NCBI GenBank assembly: GCA_001797315.1
Contig: MGPC01000035.1
Span: 50,872-114,871 of the forward strand
Length of the DNA stretch: 64,000 bases
Direction: 5' to 3'
From: Curvibacter sp. GWA2_64_110
GTDB taxonomy: Bacteria > Pseudomonadota > Gammaproteobacteria > Burkholderiales > Burkholderiaceae_C
Translations under genes and position numbers: made by a program
Shown: positions 20,883 through 28,570 of the stretch, piece after piece
Position numbering within the stretch: position 1 is the stretch's first letter
Layout: each line of letters begins with the position of its first letter
The notes under the pieces: model-generated
What the model was told of the DNA's origin: nothing
The model's database searches: none
The model's input: the letters and a program-made list of their open reading frames with translations, nothing else

Positions 20883-22631
20883 TCAGGTGCTGCGGGGCAC
20901 GATCCGGGCATGCTCGTTGATGCCGATGACCCGGAAAAAGGCGGCCACGATGCGGTTCACGTCATGGAACTGCACCTGGCGGCCCAGAACCTCCTGGGCG
21001 ACCACCCAGTTCAAGATACTGCCGGCAGCAGAGAAATCAACCCGGATGAGACGGGCACAGGAAATCACCAGACGCTGGGAACCTTCCATGCCGGCTTCGA
21101 ACCGGGCCAGCAGATCGGAAGCATCTCCCACGAGATCGCCCGCCAGTTCGACCACGCCAGCCACCGCCTCATCCTGGACAGCCGTGGCATCCTGGTGCTT
21201 GACGGTCACGCTCCTCCCACCACGGGCCAGCCCGTCGAGTTCGCAGTTGCAACGCACCTCCTGCCAGGACGGCGGCGAAACCTCGAAGGTCACACAGTAA
21301 TCGAGCGCAACCAGTTCAAACTCGTCCTGCTGGTGCATGACGCGCAGGGCGTCCATGCGCAGCTGCCAGCCCAAGGGGTTGGCCCCCCGGTTGCCTGAAG
21401 GTGTGAGCGCCTTGAGCGCACGGTCCAGGCTCTCGTGCCCGCGGAAGACCAGCCGCACCGGCGTGTTGCACCAGGCAGCAAACAGCTGCGCCAAGCCCTC
21501 CACGGCATCGGGTGCAATGGCCGTCAACGCCTGCCAATCCAGCAGCCAGGGACCGCCGCCCTGTGTCGCGATCGCCTGCAGCCGCGCCAGGGCCGCGGCC
21601 CTCAACTCGGACGGGCTGGTCCACACCAGATCGTGCGCCAGTGCTGCGGGCACTGTCGCCTCCTGGGCCTCTTGCATGCGTGGTTGACGCTCCAGCAGAT
21701 CCGGAATGGAGAACCAGGCAGGCGGCGAACGTCCGAAGCGCTTGGCAAAGTCGAGCGCGACGTTGTCGAAGCGGGCCTGCTGACCGGTGGCGCGGTACAG
21801 ATCGAACAAGGCCGACATCCAGACCTGCGCCAGTTCGGGAGGCAGATTGTCACCCTGCAAGACCGCCAGCAAGCCGGCTTCGGCACCAGCAACATCGCCG
21901 TTGGCATAACGAATGGCGGCCTCTTCCAGGTCGGGATCGGTCAGGTTGTCCACCGGATCGGACGTCGGCTGGCGCGAGCTGGCGAAGCCGGCCCCCATGG
22001 AGGACAGGCCTTTGGTGGCGGCGAAGGGCTGGTTCAGCGAAGGCTGCAACGGTTCATACCCGGCATCCGCCGGGTCCATGCGCGTGAGCGCGTACTCCTC
22101 CGGCACCTCAAACCAGTTCGAACCGGTCTGCAAGGCCGAAGACTGGGTCGTCGCAAACTTGCTGTCGCCCTCGTCCGCCAGCGCCATGGGCTGGGTCGGG
22201 CCCGCATCGGGACCGAGCAGCGGTTTGGACGACATGGGAAAACCGGCCGCCCGGGCCGCACTCTCGTCCTGTTTGCCCTGCCACCACTGGCGCGACATCT
22301 GCGCCTCGATCTCGTCGATCTTCTTGAGCGTCATGGCACGCTCGTCCGGGTTGGTGGGCAGGCTGCTCTGGAAAAACGAAGGGCGGCCGGTCTGGTCCGG
22401 CCCGCTGAGCGACTCGCGGCGGCGCAGCTTGCGTAGGTAGTCGAATTCGCGCTTGCGCACGAAATCGTTCTGCCGCTTGCGCTCGATCATCTGCCGCAGC
22501 ACCTCCTTGCTGAAGCCACTGTCGGCAGCGGGTTCCTCCTTCTGATCGAGCTCGGACCAATCCCGCGTGGGATTGCGCACGAACTTCGCCACCTTGGACA
22601 GCAAGCCAGGGGAGGAATCGCCTTTGGCCAT
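20883..22631 (-). CDS. STAS-domain protein with long N-terminal region
   Basis: The 582-residue protein has a basic, charged N-terminus (ERKRQNDFVRKREFDYLRKLRR, about residues 50-71), a central region of unknown type with tetratricopeptide-like Ala/Leu helices (about 230-300), and a C-terminal STAS-like domain. The segment SCARLIRVDFSAAGSILNW resembles the conserved phospho-site loop of anti-sigma-factor antagonists (DFSAAG). STAS domains often report nucleotide or phosphorylation state to a partner. It begins 44 bases after dksA, so they probably share a transcript. No catalytic function is visible. Confidence 0.7.
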   Translation of the reverse strand: MAKGDSSPGLLSKVAKFVRNPTRDWSELDQKEEPAADSGFSKEVLRQMIERKRQNDFVRKREFDYLRKLRRRESLSGPDQTGRPSFFQSSLPTNPDERAMTLKKIDEIEAQMSRQWWQGKQDESAARAAGFPMSSKPLLGPDAGPTQPMALADEGDSKFATTQSSALQTGSNWFEVPEEYALTRMDPADAGYEPLQPSLNQPFAATKGLSSMGAGFASSRQPTSDPVDNLTDPDLEEAAIRYANGDVAGAEAGLLAVLQGDNLPPELAQVWMSALFDLYRATGQQARFDNVALDFAKRFGRSPPAWFSIPDLLERQPRMQEAQEATVPAALAHDLVWTSPSELRAAALARLQAIATQGGGPWLLDWQALTAIAPDAVEGLAQLFAAWCNTPVRLVFRGHESLDRALKALTPSGNRGANPLGWQLRMDALRVMHQQDEFELVALDYCVTFEVSPPSWQEVRCNCELDGLARGGRSVTVKHQDATAVQDEAVAGVVELAGDLVGDASDLLARFEAGMEGSQRLVISCARLIRVDFSAAGSILNWVVAQEVLGRQVQFHDVNRIVAAFFRVIGINEHARIVPRST

Positions 22632-22675
22632 GTCTCTCTTGTCTGGCTGAACGGGATCGCCTCGCCGATCCGGGC

Positions 22676-23782
22676 TCAGTCCCCGAACATCTTCTGCTTG
22701 AGCTCACGGCGCTGCTGTGCTTCGAGCGACAGCGTGGCCGTGGGGCGCGCCAGCAGGCGGCCGACACCGATGGGCTCACCGGTTTCGTCGCAGTAGCCGT
22801 AGTCGCCGGCATCGATGCGGGAAATCGACTGCTCGATCTTCTTCAGCAGCTTGCGCTCGCGGTCGCGCGTACGCAACTCCAACGCATGCTCTTCCTCGAT
22901 GGTGGCGCGGTCGGCCGGGTCGGGCACGACCACCGTGTCTTCGCGCAGATGCTCGGTGGTTTCACCCGCATTGCTCAGGATGTCCTGCTTGAGGGCGGAC
23001 AGGCGCAGACGGAAGGCCGCAAGCTGCTTGTCGTTCATGTACTCGCTGTCGGGCATGGCCAGCAGCTCGGCATCAGACAGCGCTTCGGCCGCCTTGGTTT
23101 TCCAGTTGTTGGCGAGCTTGGGATCTTTTTTGATGGCCGTAGGCAAGGGAGGTGCAATCAGAGTGGGGCTCATGGTCTGGGTATAACTGGCTTTGGCTGC
23201 GGTGGAGGCCACCGACTGCGCCATGGAGGGAACGGTCAGCTGAGCCAGACGGGACGATACCCGCTTGGCCACCGGTGCCGCCTGGGGGGCAGCAGCCGGC
23301 ACGGCTGGTGTACTGGGCTTGGCCGCGGCGGTTGGCACCTGCTTGACGGGTGCAACGGCCTTGACGCTTGTCTTGACGGGCGGTTTGACAGGTGCTGCCC
23401 CTTTGGCAGTTCTGGGCGCAGGTTTAGCCGCTTTGGCCGCCGGCTTGGCGGTTTTGGGCGCAGCTTTGGCCGGTTTGGCCGCCGCCTTGGCGACCGGCTT
23501 GGCCACGACCTTGGCTTTGGCTACGGGCTTGGCTGCAGCCTTCTTGGCGGCAACTTTCGCTACCGGCTTGGCTTTGACCGCTGGCTTGGCCTTGGCAATC
23601 GGCTTGGCGGCGGGCTTCTTGGCACCAGGTTTGGCGGTCTTCACAGCAGCCTTGCCCGTCGCGGGTTTGGCGGCTGGCTTCGCTTTGGCCGCAGGCTTGG
23701 CCTTCGCGGCCGGCTTGGCGATGGCCTTTGTGGCCGGTTTGGCTTTGGAAGACACGGTCACCTTTCCTGGTTTGGCTTTCAC
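22676..23782 (-). CDS. dksA: RNA polymerase-binding protein DksA with Lys/Ala/Pro-rich N-terminal tail
   Basis: The C-terminal ~150 residues are DksA: a coiled-coil region (LRLSALKQDILSNAGETTEH), the tip acidic residues (DPADRATIEEEHALELRTRDR) and the globular end ISRIDAGDYGYCDETGEPIG...RPTATLSLEAQQRRELKQK. DksA enters the RNA polymerase secondary channel and works with ppGpp. Only one of the four zinc-finger cysteines is kept (CDET and SLEA in place of CxxC pairs). The first ~165 residues are AKPAAKA-type repeats resembling histone H1-like tails, then a Ser/Pro/Thr linker. It lies upstream of the STAS gene. Confidence 0.93.
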   Translation of the reverse strand: MKAKPGKVTVSSKAKPATKAIAKPAAKAKPAAKAKPAAKPATGKAAVKTAKPGAKKPAAKPIAKAKPAVKAKPVAKVAAKKAAAKPVAKAKVVAKPVAKAAAKPAKAAPKTAKPAAKAAKPAPRTAKGAAPVKPPVKTSVKAVAPVKQVPTAAAKPSTPAVPAAAPQAAPVAKRVSSRLAQLTVPSMAQSVASTAAKASYTQTMSPTLIAPPLPTAIKKDPKLANNWKTKAAEALSDAELLAMPDSEYMNDKQLAAFRLRLSALKQDILSNAGETTEHLREDTVVVPDPADRATIEEEHALELRTRDRERKLLKKIEQSISRIDAGDYGYCDETGEPIGVGRLLARPTATLSLEAQQRRELKQKMFGD

Positions 23783-23980
23783 TTTGATTGTCTCCTCGCA
23801 GAGTTGGCCTGCGCATTCACCTGGGTGCCTGCTGTTATACCCTCAATGCAGACCGGCAAAAGACTGAATTGAGAGTTTTTCATTGGCGCGCGAGTGTACA
23901 GGTTTTCGCCTCTCTCAAGTCGGCAGTTGCGAAACAGAGACATTCCAGCGAACAGGCCATCGACCAGAGCCTGGACCCGA
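23783..23980 (-). promoter_or_regulatory. dksA upstream region
   Basis: The 198-base gap between the cobW-like gene and dksA should hold the dksA promoter. On the minus strand TATAAC (23834-23839) with CTTTTG 17 bases upstream (23857-23862), and TACACT (23893-23898), are possible -10 elements. GCGAGGAG precedes the dksA start. Which is used cannot be decided by eye. Confidence 0.35.
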
Positions 23981-25033
23981 TCAGACCAGGCTTTGCTCCA
24001 GGCCCTGCAGGAAGATGTCGCGCGGCAGGTCGATGCCAATGAATACCATCTTGCTGGTGCGTTTTTCGCCCTCGCCCCACTGCGGACCGAGATCGCTGCC
24101 CATGAGCTGGTGCACGCCCTGGAAGATCACCTTGCGGTCGGTGCCTTTCATGTTGAGCACGCCCTTGTAGCGCAGCATGCGCGGGCCGTAGATGTTGATG
24201 ATGGCGCCGAGGAAGTCCTCCAGCTTGGCCGGGTCGAGCGCCCGGTCGGAGCGGAAGACGAAACTCTTCACATCGTCGTCGTGGTGATGGTGGTGTCCGT
24301 GGCCGTGCTGGTGCGAGGGATGGTTGCAATGCTCGCCGTGTTCGTGGTCATGGTGGTGGTGATCGTGCTCGTCCTCCTCCTTGAGGAAGTCCGGGTCGAT
24401 CTCCAGCTTGGCATTCAGGTTGAAGCCGCGCAGGTCGAACACCTCGTTCAACGCCACCTCGCCGAAGTGCACCGCCTTCTGCGGCGCGCGCGGGTTCATG
24501 TGCTTCAGGCGGTGCTGCAAGGCCTCGAGCTCCTCGGCCGACACCAGGTCCGCCTTGCTGATGAAGATCTGGTCGGCGAAGCCGACCTGGCGGCGCGCTT
24601 CCTGCCGGTCGTTCAACTGCCGGGCTGCATGCTTGGCGTCCACCAGGGTGATGACGGAGTCGAGCAGAAAGCTCTCGGCGATCTCGTCGTCCATGAAGAA
24701 GGTCTGGGTCACCGGGCCGGGGTCGGCCAGACCGGTGGTCTCGATCACCACGCGCTCGAAGTCGAGCAGGCCCTTGCGCTTCTTGGCCGCCAGCAGCTGC
24801 AGCGTGGCGCGCAAGTCTTCGCGGATGGTGCAGCAGATGCAGCCGTTGCTCATCTGGATGATCTGCTCCTTGGTGTCGGCCACCAGGATGTCGTTGTCGA
24901 TGTTTTCTTCACCGAACTCGTTCTCGATCACGGCGATCTTCTGGCCGTGCGCCTCCTCCAGCACGCGCTTGAGCAGGGTGGTCTTGCCGGAGCCTAAGAA
25001 GCCGGTGAGGATGGTGACTGGAATCAGGGCCAT
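23981..25033 (-). CDS. COG0523/CobW-family GTPase, putative zinc metallochaperone
   Basis: The P-loop TGFLGSGKTTLLKRVL (about residues 10-25), the metal motif GCICC (NGCICCTIRED, about 64-74) and switch residues ENEFGEENIDNDIL show the COG0523 G3E GTPase family. The middle has an extreme His/Asp/Glu stretch (about residues 228-262, many consecutive His), a typical metal-sensing or delivery loop, and a CobW C-terminal domain follows. Members deliver zinc or other metals. No Zur box was recognised upstream. The ATG is at 25033. Confidence 0.9.
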   Translation of the reverse strand: MALIPVTILTGFLGSGKTTLLKRVLEEAHGQKIAVIENEFGEENIDNDILVADTKEQIIQMSNGCICCTIREDLRATLQLLAAKKRKGLLDFERVVIETTGLADPGPVTQTFFMDDEIAESFLLDSVITLVDAKHAARQLNDRQEARRQVGFADQIFISKADLVSAEELEALQHRLKHMNPRAPQKAVHFGEVALNEVFDLRGFNLNAKLEIDPDFLKEEDEHDHHHHDHEHGEHCNHPSHQHGHGHHHHHDDDVKSFVFRSDRALDPAKLEDFLGAIINIYGPRMLRYKGVLNMKGTDRKVIFQGVHQLMGSDLGPQWGEGEKRTSKMVFIGIDLPRDIFLQGLEQSLV

Positions 25034-25263
25034 GGATGCGCTCTCAGAAAGGAGTGGCCGCCAACTTGCGCAGCGCGCAAGCGGCGGGGTGTCGAAGGTG
25101 GGGGATAGATAGGAAGTTTAGCGGAATGCTTCAGCCGGGGAACGCCGTGGAACCGGCTAGGCCGGGCCACTGGCGTTGCCCCCTGCAAGGGGGGTGGCGA
25201 AACGAACGCAGTGAGTGGAGCCTGGGGGTGTGCAGTAGCGCGCCGTTTGGTTTGATCCGGGCG
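25034..25263. other. host intergenic region left of the prophage
   Basis: No gene is seen. It includes a G/C-rich inverted repeat CCCCCTGCAAGGGGGG (about 25178-25193) of the kind found as dispersed intergenic repeats, and a TTTGATCC at 25251-25258 that matches the prophage end sites although it lies outside the inferred end. Confidence 0.5.
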
Positions 25264-25268
25264 AACAT
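25264..25268 (+). repeat. left copy of 5-bp target duplication AACAT
   Basis: AACAT here is repeated at 61701-61705 on the other side of the prophage. Mu-like transposition leaves a 5-bp duplication. On this side one extra T (25269) separates it from the TG terminus, which could be a point insertion. Confidence 0.6.
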
Positions 25269-25269
25269 T

Positions 25270-25315
25270 TGATTTGATCCAGCATTTATACAGGGTTTGA
25301 ACGCATCTTTGATCC
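25270..25315 (+). repeat. prophage left-end transposase sites
   Basis: TTTGATCC occurs at 25273-25280 and 25308-25315, both extended to TTTGATCCAGCATT. They match, inverted, the sites at the other end. Such repeated end sites are where MuA-type transposases bind. A third TTTGATCC (25251-25258) lies just outside. Confidence 0.7.
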
Positions 25316-25333
25316 AGCATTAAATGCCACCCA

Positions 25334-25359
25334 AGAACCGCCCCTGTTGGGGCGGTTCT
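25334..25359 (-). terminator. hairpin after the ABC-ATPase/GNAT gene
   Basis: AGAACCGCCCC (25334-25344) and GGGGCGGTTCT (25349-25359) form a perfect 11-bp stem with a TGTT loop. It lies just after the conserved C-terminal tail of the ABC/GNAT gene (stop 25372-25374) and 60 bp inside the prophage end. The T tract is weak. Confidence 0.6.
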
Positions 25360-25371
25360 GCTTTGGGCGAC

Positions 25372-26354
25372 CTATGCTGACGGGCCGAGGTAGCGGAAGC
25401 CCTGGACGGCCCGGAAGTGGCCGCCGTAGCCGCTGGGCGCAATGGTCTGGCCCTTGGCGACGGCTGACCTGGCAATACTGGCCGCCAGCGCTCGCAGACC
25501 GCGTCCAGGAAGCGCAGGCCGACACCGGCGCCCTGCCATTCGGGCATGACCACGAGGCGGCAGGCCCTGGCCTCACACAGCCCCGGCCTAGTGCTCACGG
25601 CGACATGGGCGACCAGGCTACCGTCTACCGTGGCCACGTAGTTGGTGGCGGCGATCATCTTGGGCAGCTTCAGATAGTGGTGCGGCTCAAAGGCTGGCCA
25701 ATGCCGCCAGTCGGTCTGCCAGAGGTCCACATCAATGCGCGGCCGTCGCCGAAGTAACCCCCGGTCGAGGCGGCCGGTAGCGGTGTCGAACACCCAATCC
25801 GGCTGAATCCAGTCCAGGATGTCGTAATGGCAGCTCAGCAGCACCACTTGGCCACGGGTGCGGCGCCAGGCCTTGGCGAAGGCCCCGGCCCCGATCTGGG
25901 CGATCTGGCGGTCCACCACACTGCTGAATTCGTCCAGGACGGCCCGCTCGGGCGCCTCGGCTATCAGCCTGGCCAGGTTCGCCCGGAACTGCTCGCCGTT
26001 GGAGAGCGCTTGGTAGGGCCTCAGCCAGGTGGGCACGCTGCCCAGGCCCACGCTGGACAGGGCGGCCGTCACAGCGTCAAAGGAGCCGACGGGCGTGATG
26101 ACATCGATCACGGGCCGGTCGGCCGGCCAGGCCGGGGCGTAGAGCGCGTCGGCGCCCCACAGGGCTCGGCCCATGCTGGACTTCCCCGAGCCGCTGGGAC
26201 CGACGATGACGCCGATCTGCCAGGGGGCGCTGTCGAGGTCAAGCTCGACCTCCAGGGTGAAATCGGAGCCACCCTCGACGTTGAAGAGGGACTTGACCCG
26301 GGCGGCGCGGTAACTGTCGAAGTCGCCGCAGCGGTGGTGGACGGCGATCTTCAT
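25372..26354 (-). pseudogene. phage ABC-ATPase fused to GNAT domain, frameshifted near the 3' end
   Basis: The ATG at 26354 (MKIAVHHRCGDF) starts an ABC-type ATPase: Walker A GPSGSGKS (residues 52-59), signature LSNGEQ, Walker B RAVLDEF and the H-loop SCHYD. A GNAT half-domain follows with VVMPEWQGAGVGLRFLD (acetyl-CoA loop QGAGVG). After ERW near 25,490 the frame becomes meaningless Arg/Pro/Ala sequence and runs to 25320. The -1 frame instead encodes SIARSAVAKGQ...SGYGGHFRAVQGFRYLG and stops at 25372, which looks like the true C-terminus. Homologues as I remember them have more GNAT sequence between, so a deletion is likely. It sits in the mom position of Mu-like phages. Confidence 0.7.
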
Positions 26355-26515
26355 ACGCACACCACCTTGGGCTTGAGGCCCTGTTTCAGCAGCCGTTCGT
26401 AGAGCCGCTGCTGGCGGGCTTCGGTCTCGCAAACCACGACCAAGCCGTATTGCGGCCGGTATTTAAACCCATTTTCTCCCGGCCTCGAAGCCGGTTTGCA
26501 TGCTGTTTTCGCCAT
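26351..26515 (-). CDS. small phage protein, 54 aa, overlapping com
   Basis: ATG at 26515, after AAGGGA, begins MAKTACKPASRPGENGFKYR and ends VVCV at an ATGA overlap with the ABC/GNAT gene. The segment YGLVVVCETEARQQRLYERL is a compact beta-alpha unit that does not look random. It starts inside com in another frame and covers its last 17 codons. The tight coupling com-54 aa-ABC/GNAT suggests one functional cassette. Function unknown. Confidence 0.65.
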   Translation of the reverse strand: MAKTACKPASRPGENGFKYRPQYGLVVVCETEARQQRLYERLLKQGLKPKVVCV

Positions 26516-26678
26516 AGGGAGTCCCTTTCAAGTTGGACGCTCCCGGGCGCTCTGGTTTGGGGCTCCAGGCCCTCACATCGTTCATGGTCCCGCAGCGCGG
26601 GCATTTCACCTTCAACCTCAAAAACTCGGCGGCTTCGGCCAGCTTGCGCTCGCAACTACCGCATCGAACCTCTTGCAT
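26463..26678 (-). CDS. com: Com-like zinc-ribbon protein
   Basis: The 71-residue protein MQEVRCGSCERKLAEAAEFL carries two CxxC pairs (CGSC at about 6-9 and CPRC at about 26-29), with the spacing of phage Mu Com. In Mu, Com binds mom mRNA and switches on translation of the DNA modification enzyme Mom. AAGGGA precedes the ATG. Here it stands immediately upstream of the 54-aa gene and the ABC-ATPase/GNAT gene, in the place of mom. The call is by motif and position. Confidence 0.8.
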   Translation of the reverse strand: MQEVRCGSCERKLAEAAEFLRLKVKCPRCGTMNDVRAWSPKPERPGASNLKGTPYGENSMQTGFEAGRKWV

Positions 26679-26761
26679 GGCATCCCTTAGAATCGCCCGG
26701 CCTGTACAGGTGGCAGGGTCTTAGGTCGATGCCGTGCTTGCTCACGGCGGAGGCGGGTGTT

Positions 26762-26781
26762 CAAGGTGTTAGCGCACCTTG
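26762..26781. terminator. inverted repeat between the tail operon and com
   Basis: CAAGGTG (26762-26768) and CACCTTG (26775-26781) with a six-base loop lie 20 bases beyond the stop of the 97-aa membrane protein. This may end the tail transcript or be an operator for the com unit. A palindrome CCTGTACAGG (26700-26709) lies nearer com. Confidence 0.4.
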
Positions 26782-26800
26782 GGCACTCGCCCTGTCTTTT

Positions 26801-27094
26801 TTAAACGTGCCTCCCGCTGGGGGCGAATGGGTCAAGCATCCTGCGAGCCACGAAACGCGCGAAGCTACCGCGCCAGCCGCCGTCATGTACCAGGCGCTTG
26901 AGCCGGTTGCTGAAGGTCAGCTCATATTCGTTGCGCGGCCAGTCCCAGGTGACCAAGGCTAACTCAGTGAAGTTGAGCCAGACATCGAGCACCAGGGCGA
27001 CCAGCGTAATCGGCATCAGCAGGCGCCACCAACCACCGCGATCGTATTGAACGCCGATGATGTAGAAAGGCCAAAGGATGAGCAGGCTGATCAC
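26801..27094 (-). CDS. phage membrane protein, 97 aa
   Basis: Two hydrophobic segments (about residues 1-14, MISLLILWPFYIIGV, and 25-46, LMPITLVALVLDVWLNFTELAL) and a basic C-terminal half (RLKRLVHDGGWRGSFARFVARRM). The ATG at 27094 overlaps the preceding stop (ATGA). It is the last gene of the tail operon. I recognise it as a type seen in betaproteobacterial prophages, without known function. Confidence 0.7.
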   Translation of the reverse strand: MISLLILWPFYIIGVQYDRGGWWRLLMPITLVALVLDVWLNFTELALVTWDWPRNEYELTFSNRLKRLVHDGGWRGSFARFVARRMLDPFAPSGRHV

Positions 27095-27561
27095 AGATCG
27101 ATGCTCGCAAACGCAGACGCCAAAATGGGTGCGGTATTGATGGCAGTCAGGGCTATGACGCCATAACGGTTCGTCACTTCGGCCTCGACTTCGGCCAGCG
27201 TTTCCGGTAGGTTTGCTGTGATATCTAGCAGGGCGATGACAGCCGTGTCACATGCTCCTACCAATACGGCGTCTCCTCCACGGTATGCACGGCCGGCAAT
27301 GCCGCCCAGGCGGTTGAGAATTTTTTCGCGGACTTCGCGTACCTGGACAAGCCGCACAGCGATCAGTTCAGCCTGTGACGGCTCTGGCGGGTTGACGGCA
27401 ATGGGTGCACCGTTCGCATCTGCCTGGATGCGCTTCCCCGATGCCTGCGCGTCCATCAGTGCAGCGTGCTGTTCACGTGTGACTCCCACAGCATCTTGTG
27501 GAATGTTCTGTCCGTGAACCAGCGGATCGTAGAAGCCTAAGGTGGTTTTTGAAAAAAACAT
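27091..27561 (-). CDS. tail fibre assembly-type protein
   Basis: The N-terminus FFSKTTLGFYDPLVHGQNIP followed by DAVGVTREQHAALMDAQASGKRI is the pattern of proteins encoded just after tail fibres in Mu- and P2-like phages, which help fold or attach fibres. The C-terminal half has hydrophobic Ala/Val/Ile sequence. Length is 156 aa. It starts 12 bases after the fibre gene stops. Confidence 0.75.
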   Translation of the reverse strand: MFFSKTTLGFYDPLVHGQNIPQDAVGVTREQHAALMDAQASGKRIQADANGAPIAVNPPEPSQAELIAVRLVQVREVREKILNRLGGIAGRAYRGGDAVLVGACDTAVIALLDITANLPETLAEVEAEVTNRYGVIALTAINTAPILASAFASIDL

Positions 27562-27573
27562 GCAATCCTCCTA

Positions 27574-28563
27574 TCAGCGGCCAATTGAGATCACGTTGTA
27601 AGCGACTCCTGACCCGACGCCACCAGTGCTTGAAACCGTTAGGCTATGCGCAACCGATGATGTGGACCGAGAGGTTTCCTTATATACGTAGTAGTTTCCG
27701 CCAGCGCCGCCCGTCAAAGCTACAAATAGGGAGTTTGGAAAAGTGAGGGGGAAAGAAAACGAGCCATCACCCGAGCCGTTTGTTGTAGTTGATCCCCATT
27801 GGATGATCAAAGCTCCAAGCCATGTAGGGAATTTGATATAGCCAGAAGATCCTAGACTTGCGACGAAGCCAGCAGCGGCAGCGATAGCAGACATGGCGCC
27901 ACGAATCCAGCTGGTACTTGCAGGTTTGGCACTGTTGTCCACGAAGCCGCTATCACTAGCTGCAGTGACGACCTGAGGAGATACGTTCTTGAAGGTTAGT
28001 GCCGTTGTCCCTATGGTGATTGCACCATCTGTGGTCAACATCCACTGGCTGTCGGCCAGTGTCGCACCCTCTTCGATCGCAACGACGGCGCCGCTGGTCA
28101 GCTCGCCCACGCCATCGGCATCGGTGACGCGTGTCCAGGCTCCAGCAGCGGCGATATAGATGCCGTTCTCGCTACCCGTGGCTTGGTCTTTGGGCAGGAT
28201 ACGGTCGCCGGCATTCAGCGCCGCACCCCAGTCACCACCGGCCTGCGTGCCCAGGCCGGACAGGACGATATCGCCGGTAGTCGTGAAGCGAACGCTGGTT
28301 TTGTAATCGTTGCTCATCCCGGAGGCGATGGCGGCGGAGATCAACAACTGCACAGCTTGATACACCTGCGTGTAGCTGGCAGGATTCGTTTTGTCGAACG
28401 GGACGGGCGTCTGTCCGGAGCCAACGATCAGCGAGATCAGCTCCCAGACGATGCCATTCATATCCTGCGCGGACACTTCCGTGGTCACCGCGGCCGAATC
28501 CTGGTGCATTCGGTTGCCGGTGGCCATATCGGTCGAGAATGCGTCGCTTTGCGTGTAATCCAT
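27574..28563 (-). CDS. tail fibre protein
   Basis: The 329-aa protein begins MDYTQSDAFSTDMATGNRMH. The middle resembles prophage fibre shafts (GDRILPKDQATGSENGIY, LADSQWMLTTDGAI). The end matches gp53-like receptor-binding C-termini (GYIKFPTWLGALIIQWGSTT, FPLTFPNSLFVAL). Fibres set host range. Base use is less GC-rich than in the neighbours, common for recently exchanged fibre genes. No invertase gene or alternative fibre is present. Confidence 0.85.
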   Translation of the reverse strand: MDYTQSDAFSTDMATGNRMHQDSAAVTTEVSAQDMNGIVWELISLIVGSGQTPVPFDKTNPASYTQVYQAVQLLISAAIASGMSNDYKTSVRFTTTGDIVLSGLGTQAGGDWGAALNAGDRILPKDQATGSENGIYIAAAGAWTRVTDADGVGELTSGAVVAIEEGATLADSQWMLTTDGAITIGTTALTFKNVSPQVVTAASDSGFVDNSAKPASTSWIRGAMSAIAAAAGFVASLGSSGYIKFPTWLGALIIQWGSTTTNGSGDGSFSFPLTFPNSLFVALTGGAGGNYYVYKETSRSTSSVAHSLTVSSTGGVGSGVAYNVISIGR

Positions 28564-28570
28564 GGTTACC

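Noticed and set aside
23641..23760. Repeats in dksA as a possible CRISPR or tandem DNA array
   Set aside because: They encode irregular AKPAAKA units in frame and have no spacers or fixed period.
23265..23867. Plus-strand Ala/Gly/Leu-rich frame opposite dksA, looks like a membrane protein
   Set aside because: It is the complement of the Lys/Ala/Pro repeats of DksA (AAG/GCC turns to CTT/GGC), so hydrophobicity is an artefact.
25247..25260. Left prophage end at the outer TTTGATCC site
   Set aside because: The five bases before it (CCGTT) are not found after the right end, whereas AACAT at the inner site is.
27574..28563. Invertible tail fibre segment
   Set aside because: No invertase gene, no second fibre end and no inverted crossover sites were seen.
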